From NCBI GenBank assembly GCA_020631735.1, contig CM036159.1:17461511-17525510 (forward strand): 64,000 nucleotides of DNA, read 5' to 3'. Both the position numbers and the translations under genes were made by a program. Of this stretch, positions 12,901 to 23,076 are shown one piece after another. How positions within the stretch are numbered: position 1 is the stretch's first letter; every line of letters starts with the position of its first letter. Below the pieces are notes generated by a model that saw only the letters and a list, made by a program, of their open reading frames with translations, made no database searches and was not told where the DNA came from. The DNA comes from Saccharum officinarum (lineage: Eukaryota; Streptophyta; Magnoliopsida; Poales; Poaceae).

Positions 12901-14382
12901 TGTCTGCTGAGTTATTTGAATTCTTCAATTCTACCCCAAAAAAAGATCATAATATGCCTTGAGTAGACAATAACCACAAATTACAGACGAGATATTAAGC
13001 CTGATATTAATCGTATAGAAAAGGTTGCTAATATGCCTTGAATAGTCAGAAGCTGTACACTAGAAGAAGTTAGGAGTTATACAGTGATTAACACATCGCA
13101 AAGCAGTTACTGGCCTACTGCAATCACACAACAGACAGGGAAATTACTATACTATCAGACTTACTATGGGTAGAGCATGGTACTGTCAGATTTACTGGCC
13201 CACTGATTTAACTGTTTTTTTAATCCCTAACCAGCCGTTTTATTGCTTCCATCAGACAATACATCAAAACGGCACATAGTAGATACTGGCAACAGAGCAG
13301 AACTTTGAATAATTTCTCAAAATCAAACAATTTGACACAAACAAAATGGCTGGAAGCTTGCATCAGCTATTGCAGTCCATGCCACAAACCTTGATTTTTT
13401 CCAAGTTAGCTATAAGTTAGATAAGTAACATGTATTCGTCTTTACTGAGTGATAGACTGAGCATACAGTAAAGCCATAGAGTGGACAACTGGACATAGAT
13501 ACAGGTGTTGTAGCTATTGAGCTTGGTTACATGCACGGTGAGAAAAATGCAACATGGATCAATCCCCCTTGGTACAAGAAACCTCAAAAGCAAATTATTA
13601 CGTTTAAATTAACAGCATGAAGCTACATAACAAATTAACAGTTAAAGTAGCTAGATACTTCAATTAACAGCATGTTATAAAATTCTAGGTTCAGACAGTA
13701 AACTACTTAAATTAACAGCATGCCACTAAATAAAGCTATATACCAAAAACAGCAGTAATCAACACATCATGAAGCAACTATGCACACCAATTTAGGTGGT
13801 CTCCGATAACAACGTTAAAATTGCACAACAATAAGCTAAAAGGGGATGGTTCCCAGTGAACTAATCTACAGAACGCCTCTTCAGAACATCCCCAACTAGT
13901 CACGAACATCTCCAATTCACAGCCCAACCGAGAGATCACAGCAGTCTTAGTGGCGCAAAGGACTCACCAGCAAAGGTAGGGACCACATGGACGCCGGAGC
14001 CACGGGATCGGACGGCCTCAAACATCTCGTCCACCAGCGGCAGCTCCGGGGCCGGCGTCACCTCCGTCTCGGGCCGGATCGCATCCACCTCCGCCTTCCC
14101 GCCGCTCACCCCGTCCCCAGTTGCGGCCGCCGACGACGCTGGCCCCGACTCCGGCGGCGTGCCCGCGAGCTTGTGCGGCGACTGGCGCGCGGCGCGGGTG
14201 AGCGGCCCGCTGTGCAGAAGATGCGGCGGCACGTGGAAGGAAGCGTTCCGCTCCTTGGCCTGCCGCTTCGACGGCGTGAACGAGGACCCGGCCGACTTGC
14301 GCTTGCCGCCGCCGCCACGGCGGCGGGGGGCCTCGACTGCGGGTGCGTCACCATGCGCCGCCGAAGACGGCTTGGGCTCCAT
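3930..14382 (-). CDS. SWI3D: SWI3D-type SWI/SNF subunit, exon 5 split by a Copia element
   Basis: Subunit of the nuclear BAF/SWI-SNF chromatin-remodelling complex, which pairs with BRM/SYD-type ATPases. Exons read from GT-AG sites on the minus strand: 14382-13968, 12756-12218, 11718-11020, 10941-10781, 10699-10321 plus 5087-4910 (one exon interrupted by the Copia insertion), 4473-4277, 4175-3930. They total 2814 nt (937 codons plus stop), and phases join correctly at all junctions. Domains: basic, low-complexity N-terminus 1-130; SWIRM about 131-228 (FAGWFSWKEIHPVEKQ region); ZZ zinc finger about 303-335 (CNSC...CCDC) across the exon 2/3 boundary; SANT about 357-402 (SWTDEETLLLLEGLEIFGGKW); acidic S/T/E-rich linker; C-terminal SWIRM-associated helical region about 790-900, then a G/P/R-rich tail. 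The ZZ finger distinguishes SWI3D from SWI3A-C. Exon 5 has in-frame stops at 10386-10384, 10362-10360 and 10341-10339, next to the insertion. As drawn, the allele would give a protein truncated after SANT. The start is the first ATG in a GC-rich exon. Confidence 0.85.
5088..5201 (+). repeat. 5' LTR of the Copia element
   Basis: 114 bp, identical by eye to 10202-10315. It contains a repeated ggcccatgtggc motif and a short TATATAG (near 5150) that could be the element's TATA box. Confidence 0.93.
5202..5213 (+). other. Primer binding site (tRNA-iMet)
   Basis: TGGTATCAGAGC directly abuts the 5' LTR. This is the standard initiator tRNA-Met primer binding site of plant Copia elements. Confidence 0.9.
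5291..10116 (+). pseudogene. Copia gag-pol polyprotein, frameshifted, RT core deleted
   Basis: The first ATG after the primer binding site that leads into GAG is at 5291. The first frame runs to a stop at 7846. It holds a Pro/Ala-rich leader, a UBN2-type GAG domain (about 6115-6730), a protease with the DSGA motif near 7228, and the start of the GAG-pre-integrase zinc region. A frameshift near 7716 moves the reading to the frame of 7705-10116, compatible with a one-base deletion in the HHCC region. That frame holds the integrase core (D at FVDD, D at CDNG, E at NGKAE), a short RT start around KWIWTHKRRADG, then a jump at about 9208-9211 straight into the RT C-terminal part, then RNase H (TDADWAG, SSAEAEY). 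The YVDD catalytic block of RT is missing. The element is therefore non-autonomous. Confidence 0.85.
10193..10201 (+). other. Polypurine tract of the Copia element
   Basis: A GCGGGGGGG run lies directly before the 3' LTR, the position used to prime plus-strand synthesis. Confidence 0.75.
10202..10315 (+). repeat. 3' LTR of the Copia element
   Basis: Matches the 5' LTR base for base by eye and is followed by the TCAAC duplication at 10316-10320. Confidence 0.93.
12757..13967 (-). other. SWI3D intron 1
   Basis: About 1.2 kb between donor GTGAGT (13967) and acceptor ACAG (12757). It is AT-rich and contains several repeats of 'ttaacagcatg' around 13605-13725. No embedded gene is seen. The same intron is present at 24754-25965. 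Confidence 0.7.
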
Positions 14383-17300
14383 GCCGCGCCGGTGGCTTCG
14401 TTCCCCTTACTCCCGGCAAGACCAGCCAGGGACGGGGACTTGGGAGGGGAGCGCGCCGCGTCTGCCGACTGCCCCTAGCAGTGCTCTTCCTCTTCTTCTT
14501 CTCTCTTTGCTCTCCTACCTCTGCTGTTTGGTGTGAAGTTGCGGGGACGTGGCGTCGGGTACCCATAGCCGCTCGTATATCTCACTGACTGGTAGGGTAC
14601 CTGCTGCCGGCGGCAACTTTTTTTCCAACCTCTGCCCGTCCGGCGTTTTGCTGCGCCTGATTGCTTGACAAGCATGACCCAGCCAGCAGGGAAATGACTG
14701 GCGTTCTATCTTGAGTCTTATTTTAGTGGGTGTTTGGGTGACTAAAAATTTTGGATCTAGTTTAAAAAACGGATCTACAACTTTTTAAATTATAAGATTT
14801 ATATAAAATAATATATACATATAATATGTATAGAGAGAAAGACGTGTATCATCTCATATAAACAAACACATACATGCATACGCTACCGATGAACATCTTT
14901 GGAAACATTAAGTCATTAGACCTTAAAGTTTATAAAACCGCAACACATGCAAAAACATATAGAAATACAAAAACCTTACTAGAATAGTTTATCAATAATT
15001 TTTAAAACCTTTGTAAAAGTATGTAACATTCTATGTAACATATGAGATAAAAGACTCGTAGCATAATTCATGAGAGAAATTTTTATACTAAAAAGATATT
15101 TACATTTATGAGTAGTTGACTTTTTAACTAAAATCATATTCCTACGAGATCTGCAACGATACCTATGAAGACACAGACCACGTCATCTTCAGCCGCACTG
15201 TGCCCAGGGCGTTCTAGATTATTGGCCACCAAATCAACTCCCCAATCTAGCTCTCTTGGTGATAATTTTCGAACGACCAATATCCTACCAAACGTCTTCT
15301 CCACCTTGCTTCTCCTTTGTTGCTGGCAAATGTGAAAACACCGCAAGGGCGTCATCTTCCACGATGACACTCCCAGCATGCGTAGATTGGTGGGCATATG
15401 CCATGCCGAGAGTCAGGGCTCGTGCTACCAACTCCCCACGGAAATTAGATGGATATCAAATAGTCAATGCTCATTGTTCAATATGTAATACCCCGTCTCT
15501 TTTGTAGTTTCTGTTAAAATGGTCACCTATGGGCGCATGTAACCTACCATTATCGATCCATCAACATCTGTGATAATGGAATTCGGGTGGGGATAGTTCA
15601 TCCCCTGATGATCTCCTCTAAAAAAAGATTGGCATTCGTAGATACAATAGGAATCTTTTGGAAGTGTGAACAAACACGTGTCCAACAACAATGTTTTTAT
15701 GCTGCATATGGTTATGATCTACTATGGAAATAGTTAGGAAGGGAACATTGAGATTGACGAGAATGCACTATATACCTTTGTTGTTATGAATGATTGTTAG
15801 AGTTGCAAAAGATAGAATGTATTTGGTGTGGAGAGAGTTCCTCTGCAACATTGTTGAGTGCAGTTAGGTCACACGTAGGCCTATTTGCAAATCAGGCTCA
15901 TGTCAAATGACCTAAGTGAACTCTGCGGTACGACAAGTGAGTCTCATCCGTGTCTGGTCGCTAGAACAATTTACCATGTCTAAGGTTATACAAAGTTTGA
16001 TCAACTTTTGCTATTGTTTGGTTACCACCGCAAAGCTTGACGATTCCCTTCGGTTACATTATTAGATCTGATCGTGACTCAAAAAAACTATGACCAGATT
16101 CTCTTTGCCTTCGATGTGGCAAATATTTTGAGCACCAGGTTCATCTAGACCAAAAGAAATGTGTAAGAACCGAAACCTTAGTTTAGGGTTAGCATGATTG
16201 GTGTTTAATTGATAACAGTATAACACATCCAATGGATTAACATTGTTTGCTAGTAATGTGTTAGTTAATGGATACAAGAGCGAGAGACCTAGATTATGGA
16301 TCACCAAGGCCTAATTTGGAAGTGAGAGAGAGGCGAACCTAAGTGTGGAAAACCTCATACGAAGAACTAAGTGGCTAATTAAAACATCATGTCCATAGAT
16401 TGTCTGACCCAAGAAAAGTACCCGAAAGAGAAAAAGACACATGCACATGTTTTTTTTTCAAAAGATGCTTTGCACATGTTTTTTTTTCAAAAGACGATTT
16501 GCACATGTTCAGTGCCTTAAAAGCTATCACAGGTGATTCAACATATCGAATAGTCAAAGCCTAGACAAAAGATGTGAAAAAAAAGACAACCATGTTGAGA
16601 AACAAAGAGCACTACATGTTTGTGTTAAGCACCAGACTTGACACTTGAGCGATCAAAACGGGGCTAAGGCTTGGTGAGTCGTTTAACATCACAAGATGAA
16701 CCAGTATTAGCTTCAAAATAGGATCAATCGAGCAAATGTCCATGGGCATCAACCGTGCCACCACCCAGCAAATGCTTCATTATTGATGCATATCAAAGTG
16801 TCGCTACGTACACGCTTCACCGGGTGAACCTTCTGCACAGTGACGGATCCAACTTGTGAATCGAGCTTGGGCAGATCACATGAGAGTGTGTCTTGAAGCT
16901 TGCCGCAGAGGGTGCTATAAGAATAGCTCCAGCATGCGTCGGCGCCGGAGCCTAAGCAGGTGCCTAGGCTGAAAAGATATAGAAAACACTTTCTATTTAA
17001 ATGACTCTCCACATAACTTTTGGATATGTTCTTAATATTTTGTAACCCCAGGAACATATTTGTTGTGTGATTGGTTCAGCAACGGAGGCGACGACAGTTC
17101 TTGTTGGTAGGATATTTTTTTAAAAAATATTCCTTCAAAAAATGATTTGAACGGTCTGGTGAAAACCGGAAAAGATGGGCTTGGACAAACCTCTAGGCTA
17201 ACCCGAGAGCAACTGATTGGATCTGTTAAGAACGTTGGCCTTCTCAAAAAAAAAAGAACGTTGGCCCATCTGGTACAGATTTTGATCAAATTTAACCAAT

Positions 17301-17620
17301 CCGAAGATGCTCCAAACTGAATTTGCATTGCAGTGATGCAGTCCTTTTCCTTCGCAAGTCTCAACGCTTGCATGCAGCCATATGCACACCGTCGCCAGAC
17401 GCCCTCCTTAATTCGTTCTCGACCTCTTGTCTCGTGACGAGCATGGCGGGTCAAAAGCTGAAACGTAGCGCACCCGCTCCATTCTCTGAATCCCTGACCC
17501 AGTGATCCTCTCCGATCTCTCCGCCTTCCCTTCCCGTACGTCGTCGAGGCCACGCCACACGCGATCGCGCTAGCCTCCTCACCCTCGGGCCAGCTCCTCT
17601 CTGCGCCGTTGACTGCCACG
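14383..17620. other. Intergenic spacer between SWI3D and hyccin
   Basis: A divergent intergenic region of about 3.2 kb. 14383-14650 is GC-rich and is likely the SWI3D promoter and 5' UTR on the minus strand. 14720-15130 is AT-rich. A decayed LINE-like fragment lies at 15140-15480. 15500-17400 is AT-rich with no recognisable gene; two tttttttttcaaaag-like repeats occur at 16450-16510. 17400-17620 is C-rich and is likely the hyccin 5' region. Short ORFs here have no recognisable domains. Confidence 0.5.
15140..15480 (+). pseudogene. Decayed LINE zf-RVT-like fragment
   Basis: The plus-strand translation from about 15148 shows a pattern like the zinc-binding segment after LINE reverse transcriptases (C..TYEDTDHVIFS) and then an HLASPLL-like stretch reminiscent of the following WKHRN region, broken by several stops. 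The fragment is heavily mutated and the match is a visual impression. A second copy lies at about 27142-27482. Confidence 0.25.
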
Positions 17621-18627
17621 ATGCCGAACGACGCGCCGCCGCCCATCCACAGCGCGAAGGACGCCTTGGACGCCCTCGCGGGCATCCTCGGGGCGCGCTC
17701 CCGAGCTCCGTCGCCGCGGCCGACGACCCCGCGGCCGCGCTCCTCAGCGACCCCGACGTGGCCAGCGCCGTGACGGGACGCCTCCGCGGATCCGGGTCGG
17801 GCGCCGGGAACGACACCCTCTGCCGCTGGCTCTACGACGCGTTCCGGTCCAGCGTCCCCGAGCTCCAGCTCGCGGTGCTGCGGTTCGTGCCGACGCTGGC
17901 CGGGGTGTACCTGTGCCGCGCCGTGTCCCGGAAGCCGCTGGCCGGGTTCGAGGCCGTGCTCCTCGCCCTGTACGCGCACGCCGCGGCGCAGCGTGGCGCC
18001 GGGGAGGCCGAGACCGTGTCGCTCCCGAACCTGGCGAACCCGAGCCCGTACCACGACGCCAAGGTGCCGCCCAAGGCCAAGCCCGTCGACCTCGACGTCG
18101 CCGTGCTCTCCCCGCCGCTGGAGCCGCACGGCACCGTGCGCGCCACCCGACGCGCCCGCATCGTCGGCGCGGTCCTGCAGCTCTACCACGGGAAGCTCGC
18201 GCACATGCCGTTGTCGTCCAAGATGGACTTCTGCGAGTTCTGCGTCGCCTGGGCGGGGACGCACAGCAAGCTGGACGGCGCCGACAAGCAGCGCCTCCCG
18301 CCCGCCCTCGACGGCGGCGCGGAGAAATGGCGGCGGGTGCCGCTGCCGTGGGAGCTCTTCCAGCCGGCGCTGCAGATCGTGGCGCACTGCCTGCTGGGCC
18401 CCACAGGGTCGGACGAGCTGAAGGCGCAGGCCGCCCGCGCCGCGGAGTGCCTGTATTGGAGGGCCACCGAGACGGTGGACGCGCGCGCGGTGCTGGCCAC
18501 CAGGAGCCTCGTGAGGCTGTCGCAGATGGTGGAGGAGCCGATCCCGGAGCCGTCTTTCTCTGGCGCCATCGAGAATATGGCGGAGCTGGAGGCTATGAGG
18601 GCCAACATTCTCAACTCGAAGAAATGA
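17621..18627 (+). pseudogene. Hyccin-family gene, left copy with one-base frameshift
   Basis: Same gene as 29629-30636, but a G run at 17690-17693 has four Gs where the other copy has five (29698-29702). This shifts the frame after about 23 codons. From about 17758 the normal hyccin reading is open again to the stop at 18627. Because it lies in a duplicated contig overlap and differs only in homopolymer length here, a base-calling error is more likely than true decay. Confidence 0.8.
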
Positions 18628-18840
18628 TGATACCACCACGCGCACAGTAAGCTGGACTAGGGATAACGGAATCTGCTAATGCAACGATTTTTTGCTTGTG
18701 AATTTTATTTATTTTTTTACGGGGGTAGCATTACATCTTGCAATCGGATAGAAGTACTCCAATCTCTTTTATTGTCCAGCAGAGAGAGTGGTGTAATCAT
18801 TTGAAGCAGACAATCAGGATTGATGAGTTTCGAGATTAAT

Positions 18841-19081
18841 GCCGCGTTCACTTGCCATGCATACCCAAAATATTTCCTTTTCCACCCATCACATCGAATC
18901 TTTAGACACATGCATGAAGCATTAAATGTAGGTAAAAAATAACTAATTGCATAGTTTGTCTGTAAAGTTCGAAACGAATCTTTTGAGTCTAATTAATCCA
19001 TGGTTGGACAAATTTTACCAAATAACAACGAAATGTGCTACAGTAACTTTTTCACCCAAATTTTCTCAACTAAACACAGCC
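18841..19081. repeat. MITE, member 1 of an adjacent pair (left copy)
   Basis: About 240 bp with imperfect ends (GCCGCGTTCACTTG and the complement of CAACTAAACACAGCC) and internal words shared with the next element, such as ATGCATG-A-GTATTAAATGTAG. It lies 3' of hyccin. The superfamily is not certain. Confidence 0.45.
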
Positions 19082-19083
19082 TA

Positions 19084-19427
19084 AGGGGGTGTTTAGTTTC
19101 AACCCAAAAAATTTTCATCCCATCACATCAAATGTTTGACATATGCATGGAGTATTAAATGTAGACGAAAAAAAACTAATTGCACAGTTTCGTTGGAAAT
19201 CACGAGACAAATTTTTTAAGTCTAATTACTCCATGATTAGCCTTAAGTGCTACAATAACACACATGTGCTAATGACGACTTAATTAGGCTTAATAAATTC
19301 ATCTCGCGGTTTCCAGGCGAGTTATGTAATTAGTTTTTTTAATTAGTATCCGAAAACCCCTTCCAACATCCCATGAAACATTCGATGTGACACCAAAAAC
19401 TTTTCACCTCCCAATTAAACACCCCCT
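19084..19427. repeat. MITE with AGGGGGTGTTTA terminal inverted repeats (left copy)
   Basis: A 344-bp element with ends AGGGGGTGTTTAGTT and AATTAAACACCCCCT, of a type very common near grass genes. Flanks share at most TA, so the target duplication is not firmly defined. The internal sequence resembles 18841-19081. No coding capacity. Confidence 0.65.
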
Positions 19428-19499
19428 ATAAAGAACTATACCAAACTCACCGACGTCACGTCGGCGGTAAGATTTAGGGCTTTTGGCCTTTTCGAATGT

Positions 19500-20290
19500 C
19501 CAATCAGATAGATCCATCGGATGACGAGGTCGATTCTACTCCATGCCCCCGCCATGGGCACCGCTGGTGCCCTCTTCCGCTTCCCACGCGTATCCCACGT
19601 GCAACACTCGATCTACTTTTAAAACATCCAGAAGCAATATTTGTAACATACGTTAGATAGAACACTTGAAAACATGCGTATCAAACACATGTAAAAACAT
19701 TTGAAAACCATTGCAGACATATACAAAACTAAATAAAACACTTACAACATATGTGTGAAACATATGCAACATCTAGATAAACACACTTGCAACATACGTT
19801 GAAAAACAGATGAAACACTAGGGACAGACGCTTGCAACATATATGCAACATCCCGATCTAATTTTGCAACATCCTGATGTACTTTTGTAACATCCGTATG
19901 AAACACTTGCAACATACATCTAAAATATATGAAACATTTAAATTATACACTTGCAACATGCTTCATATCCCGGTGCGGCCTCCTCCGCCGTCTGCATCAG
20001 GGCGTCGGCGCTCCACAGTCGTAGCAGGAGGCGAGACCCGAGGGCTTTCGCGCCAGGGCCCGACGCTTCTCCTTGCACTGGTGGCGCTTGTTGGCATTAT
20101 CGGGCGGGGCAGGCAGCGGAGCGGGAGCAGTGAGGAGGACACGCGGAAGAGGAGCAGGAGTAGCGCCAGGAGCGGCGGAGCATGAGCAGCGGCGGAGCAG
20201 GGCGGGCGGCAGGAGAACAAAAGTGACGAACGCAGGATGTCTATTGCACCCGTATGCAAGCCCATAAAGGGGCATGACATGCACACAACA
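19500..20290 (-). repeat. Class II-like repeat with TGCAACAT motif array (left copy)
   Basis: Same family as 2566-3470, in reverse orientation. A TGCAACAT/GAAACA-rich array (19610-19970) is followed by a GC-rich block (19975-20215). ORFs are compositional. Confidence 0.45.
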
Positions 20291-20379
20291 TTTCCGATCT
20301 TCGATGGTGGGGCTCCTGGTTTTTACACCGGCATGAGGCTATCATTGTATTATGTATAGCAGTTTTTTAGCAAAGTGTC

Positions 20380-20722
20380 ACCCTTTTTTATTTATCAGGA
20401 TTACTGGTACAAACTCCATCAGGAGAAGCAACAAATCAAACATATCTTCCTACTGAAAAGTTTACAGAGCTCCTTTCTAGACAATGAGCATCAACATTGG
20501 ATCGTCTGCCTTCATGAACAAACTCCACCTCTGTGAAGCTTCCCGTCCAGGACTTGACTTCCAAGAAGATTGGCCCGTACCTCCCAAAACCCTCACCATG
20601 GATGTTTCTTAGTGCATTGACACAATCACTTGCCACCCGGAGCATTTAGAGGTCAAGGTCACTAGCCAAAGCCAGGCCCTCGCAGCACGCCACCACCTCG
20701 GTTGTTTCCAGGTCAGCGCATC
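20380..20722 (-). mobile_element. LINE 3' end with C-terminal RNase H half (left copy)
   Basis: The minus-strand reading (ALASDLDL..RVASDCVNALRNI...EVEFVHEGRRSNVDAHCLERSS) is the second half of the RNase H domain at the end of plant L1-type LINEs. It is followed by a short 3' region ending in AAATAAAAAAGG near 20380. At 20722 it is cut by the Gypsy LTR (target duplication GCATC at 20718-20722). The other half of the domain lies at 38965-39129. Confidence 0.8.
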
Positions 20723-22976
20723 TGTAACAGATTGATCAATTATACGAAATTAAGTAAGAAAATCACCGGCCAGAGCAGACGATTTAGCAAACTTAAGCCC
20801 GTATAACCCGGTAGTCCATGAAATCACGAAGAATTTTAAACCAACTCACATACCAGCCAAGATCGTAATAGGTTTAGTGGTCACCATCACATATTACATA
20901 AAAGTTTGCATCACAAATATATCAGAGTTTAAACATAGTTATTACAAACCGAGTTCAAATAGAAAGTAGCGGAAGCAAGTTGTTCAAATCCACACACACT
21001 CACACAGAGTTCAAGTACAGTGCCAGCTGATGATCATCTCCAACAAAAGCATTAAATGAGACGTAAGGAATGACCATTGCCCATGGTCCTAAGCATCACC
21101 TATCGCAGGATAAATGCAGTTGATACAGTAGCCGTAATACGTCTGCCCATCTACAACAAGTGGGAACAAACCTTGAGTACGAGAAGGTACTCAGCTACAC
21201 TTACCCGACATAACCGAAAATAAAGTGACACCAAGGATAATGAAGGGCTTTATAGTGGTGTAGCTGACTCATTTGCAAAAAGGCATTTTTAACATTTCAA
21301 GAACCTTTTTCCAAAAGCATTATGTCAAGTTAATTATTATTAACCTGTCGACTACATTTGTACCTATACTAGAGCAAGCATGTGATTAAGCAAATAATGA
21401 TAACCAATGATCATTAACAACTTACATAATGTCATATCCATTATAATTGTCCAAGTGTTCCATCAACATTACTACGATAAAGTAACTCAAGTCAAGTGTT
21501 CACTATCCAGTGAACGATGGCGATTCGAATCGATTATTAACCAGCTGGTAATTTATTCCTTACATAAACCTTACTCACCCGCTAAAGTGAGGTATTGGTC
21601 ACCGAGTCAACTATCCAGGAAAATCTCGAGTTCGCCAGGAACCACATGTACCCGGGGGCCGACCGATTGCCTTTCGATCTTATCATCGTGCCCTCGTGTC
21701 CTACCACACCTGCTCCGGTACAGTGCGCTGCGGGCAATCCACTCGGCCCGAATAATCTCCCAGCTTCGCGGTTGAAAGGTACGTTATTCGGCCAGCTAAA
21801 TGTAAGACATGCGTTCAACATGACCCGAGGCCCAACAACGGTCGGTCCTTAATCGACACAGACGAAAAGCACTACAGTCCGAAACCCTGTAAGTCTCCGT
21901 CTGGTCTCAACTTCAAATTAACACTTAGTTATACCATGACGACATAGTTATCCAAGCAGATCCAGGTAACCACCTATAGCTCGCAGGTGACAGGAAATCA
22001 CCTAACTTCTACCGGTCTAAGCCAGCTAAGTATTGACTTGACTACGGATATCAGGGTAACAAGGATATAGTATAACAAAGGTAAACAAGGTATAATGCAG
22101 CAATGGTTGCAGACAACTACTGGACATAATGCATCAATTAAAGTAAAACATTAATTAATAATTACAAACCGAGGGAGAAAATGCTCCGGGGCTTGCCTCT
22201 CTCGAAGGAGATCGGGCGATGATCGGGGCACTCTGGAAGTTCCTCAACGTCCTCCTCGTCGGCTTCGGGCACCTCCTAAGGCTACACCTCGAGTTGCTCC
22301 TCGGGCTCCTCGGGTACGATGACTGGATTCTCGGTTTGCGATCCTGTACGATGCAGATGCATAAGTGTCTATGCAAAAGGTGCTTTAGATGAAATGCATA
22401 CAATGAATATGCTTGCATGTAAGGTAAATGAGCATGATTTGCTTTAATGGGTAGAGTATAGTATAATTCTCATACAAGGTAGTCAACATCATCTAAGAAT
22501 ATGTACTACAAGTACATGTCATCTATTGCATTCTCTTCTACTACTAACATGCTAAGTCAACACGTCTCATTGAAATGATTCAAATATACACCAAAGCTTC
22601 ACTAATTTCTTAATCATGCATAAAACAAGATTTAATTAAACCCTAATTAATACTAGGTTTGAATAGCAACATCTATTTTGTTATTATAGAAAAATCTTAG
22701 AAAATTACCATAACACAATACTACTCTAAGTAGACTACCATTAAATTTTTATGGCATTTGGACAAGTGGAATAACCTACACAAAAATGACAAGCTAGGGT
22801 CTAAATATGAGCATGAAAATACTTTGTATTATGAAAAGTATCAAACAATAGATTTAGTATTTTTCCTAGATTCTACAGAGTAAATAATCAGTGTACAAAA
22901 AATATCACATGCATGTTTTATACAAATTTTTGCTCTCTAGCAAAAAATAACAAAAATCAGCCATTAAAGACACTTT
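20723..22976 (-). mobile_element. Del/Tekay-like LTR, left copy, cut by assembly gap
   Basis: Begins on the plus strand with TGTAACAG right after the GCATC target site in the LINE and runs into the N gap. It is identical in structure to 32734-34984, which continues to a complete LTR. No protein coding seen. Confidence 0.75.
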
Positions 22977-23076
22977 NNNNNNNNNNNNNNNNNNNNNNNN
23001 NNNNNNNNNNNNNNNNNNNNNNNNNNNNNNNNNNNNNNNNNNNNNNNNNNNNNNNNNNNNNNNNNNNNNNNNNNNN
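22977..23076. other. Assembly gap (100 N)
   Basis: Exactly 100 Ns, the usual placeholder for a gap of unknown length in a scaffold. The sequence on both sides belongs to the duplicated 11.9-kb segment. Confidence 0.98.

Larger units (their letters stand above)
11079..22976. repeat. Left copy of a ~11.9-kb near-identical duplication
   Basis: Matches 23077-34984 base for base apart from scattered substitutions in the first ~6 kb and homopolymer-length differences. It ends exactly at the assembly gap. It contains SWI3D exons 1-3 (exon 3 in part), the hyccin gene, MITEs, the LINE tail and part of a Gypsy LTR. It is most simply the overlapping end of the left contig (see findings). Confidence 0.92.

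Noticed and set aside
17032..18645. 537-codon minus-strand ORF overlapping hyccin
   Set aside because: It is antisense to the GC-rich hyccin gene, Arg/Gly/His-rich without domains, and disappears as one ORF in the other copy.
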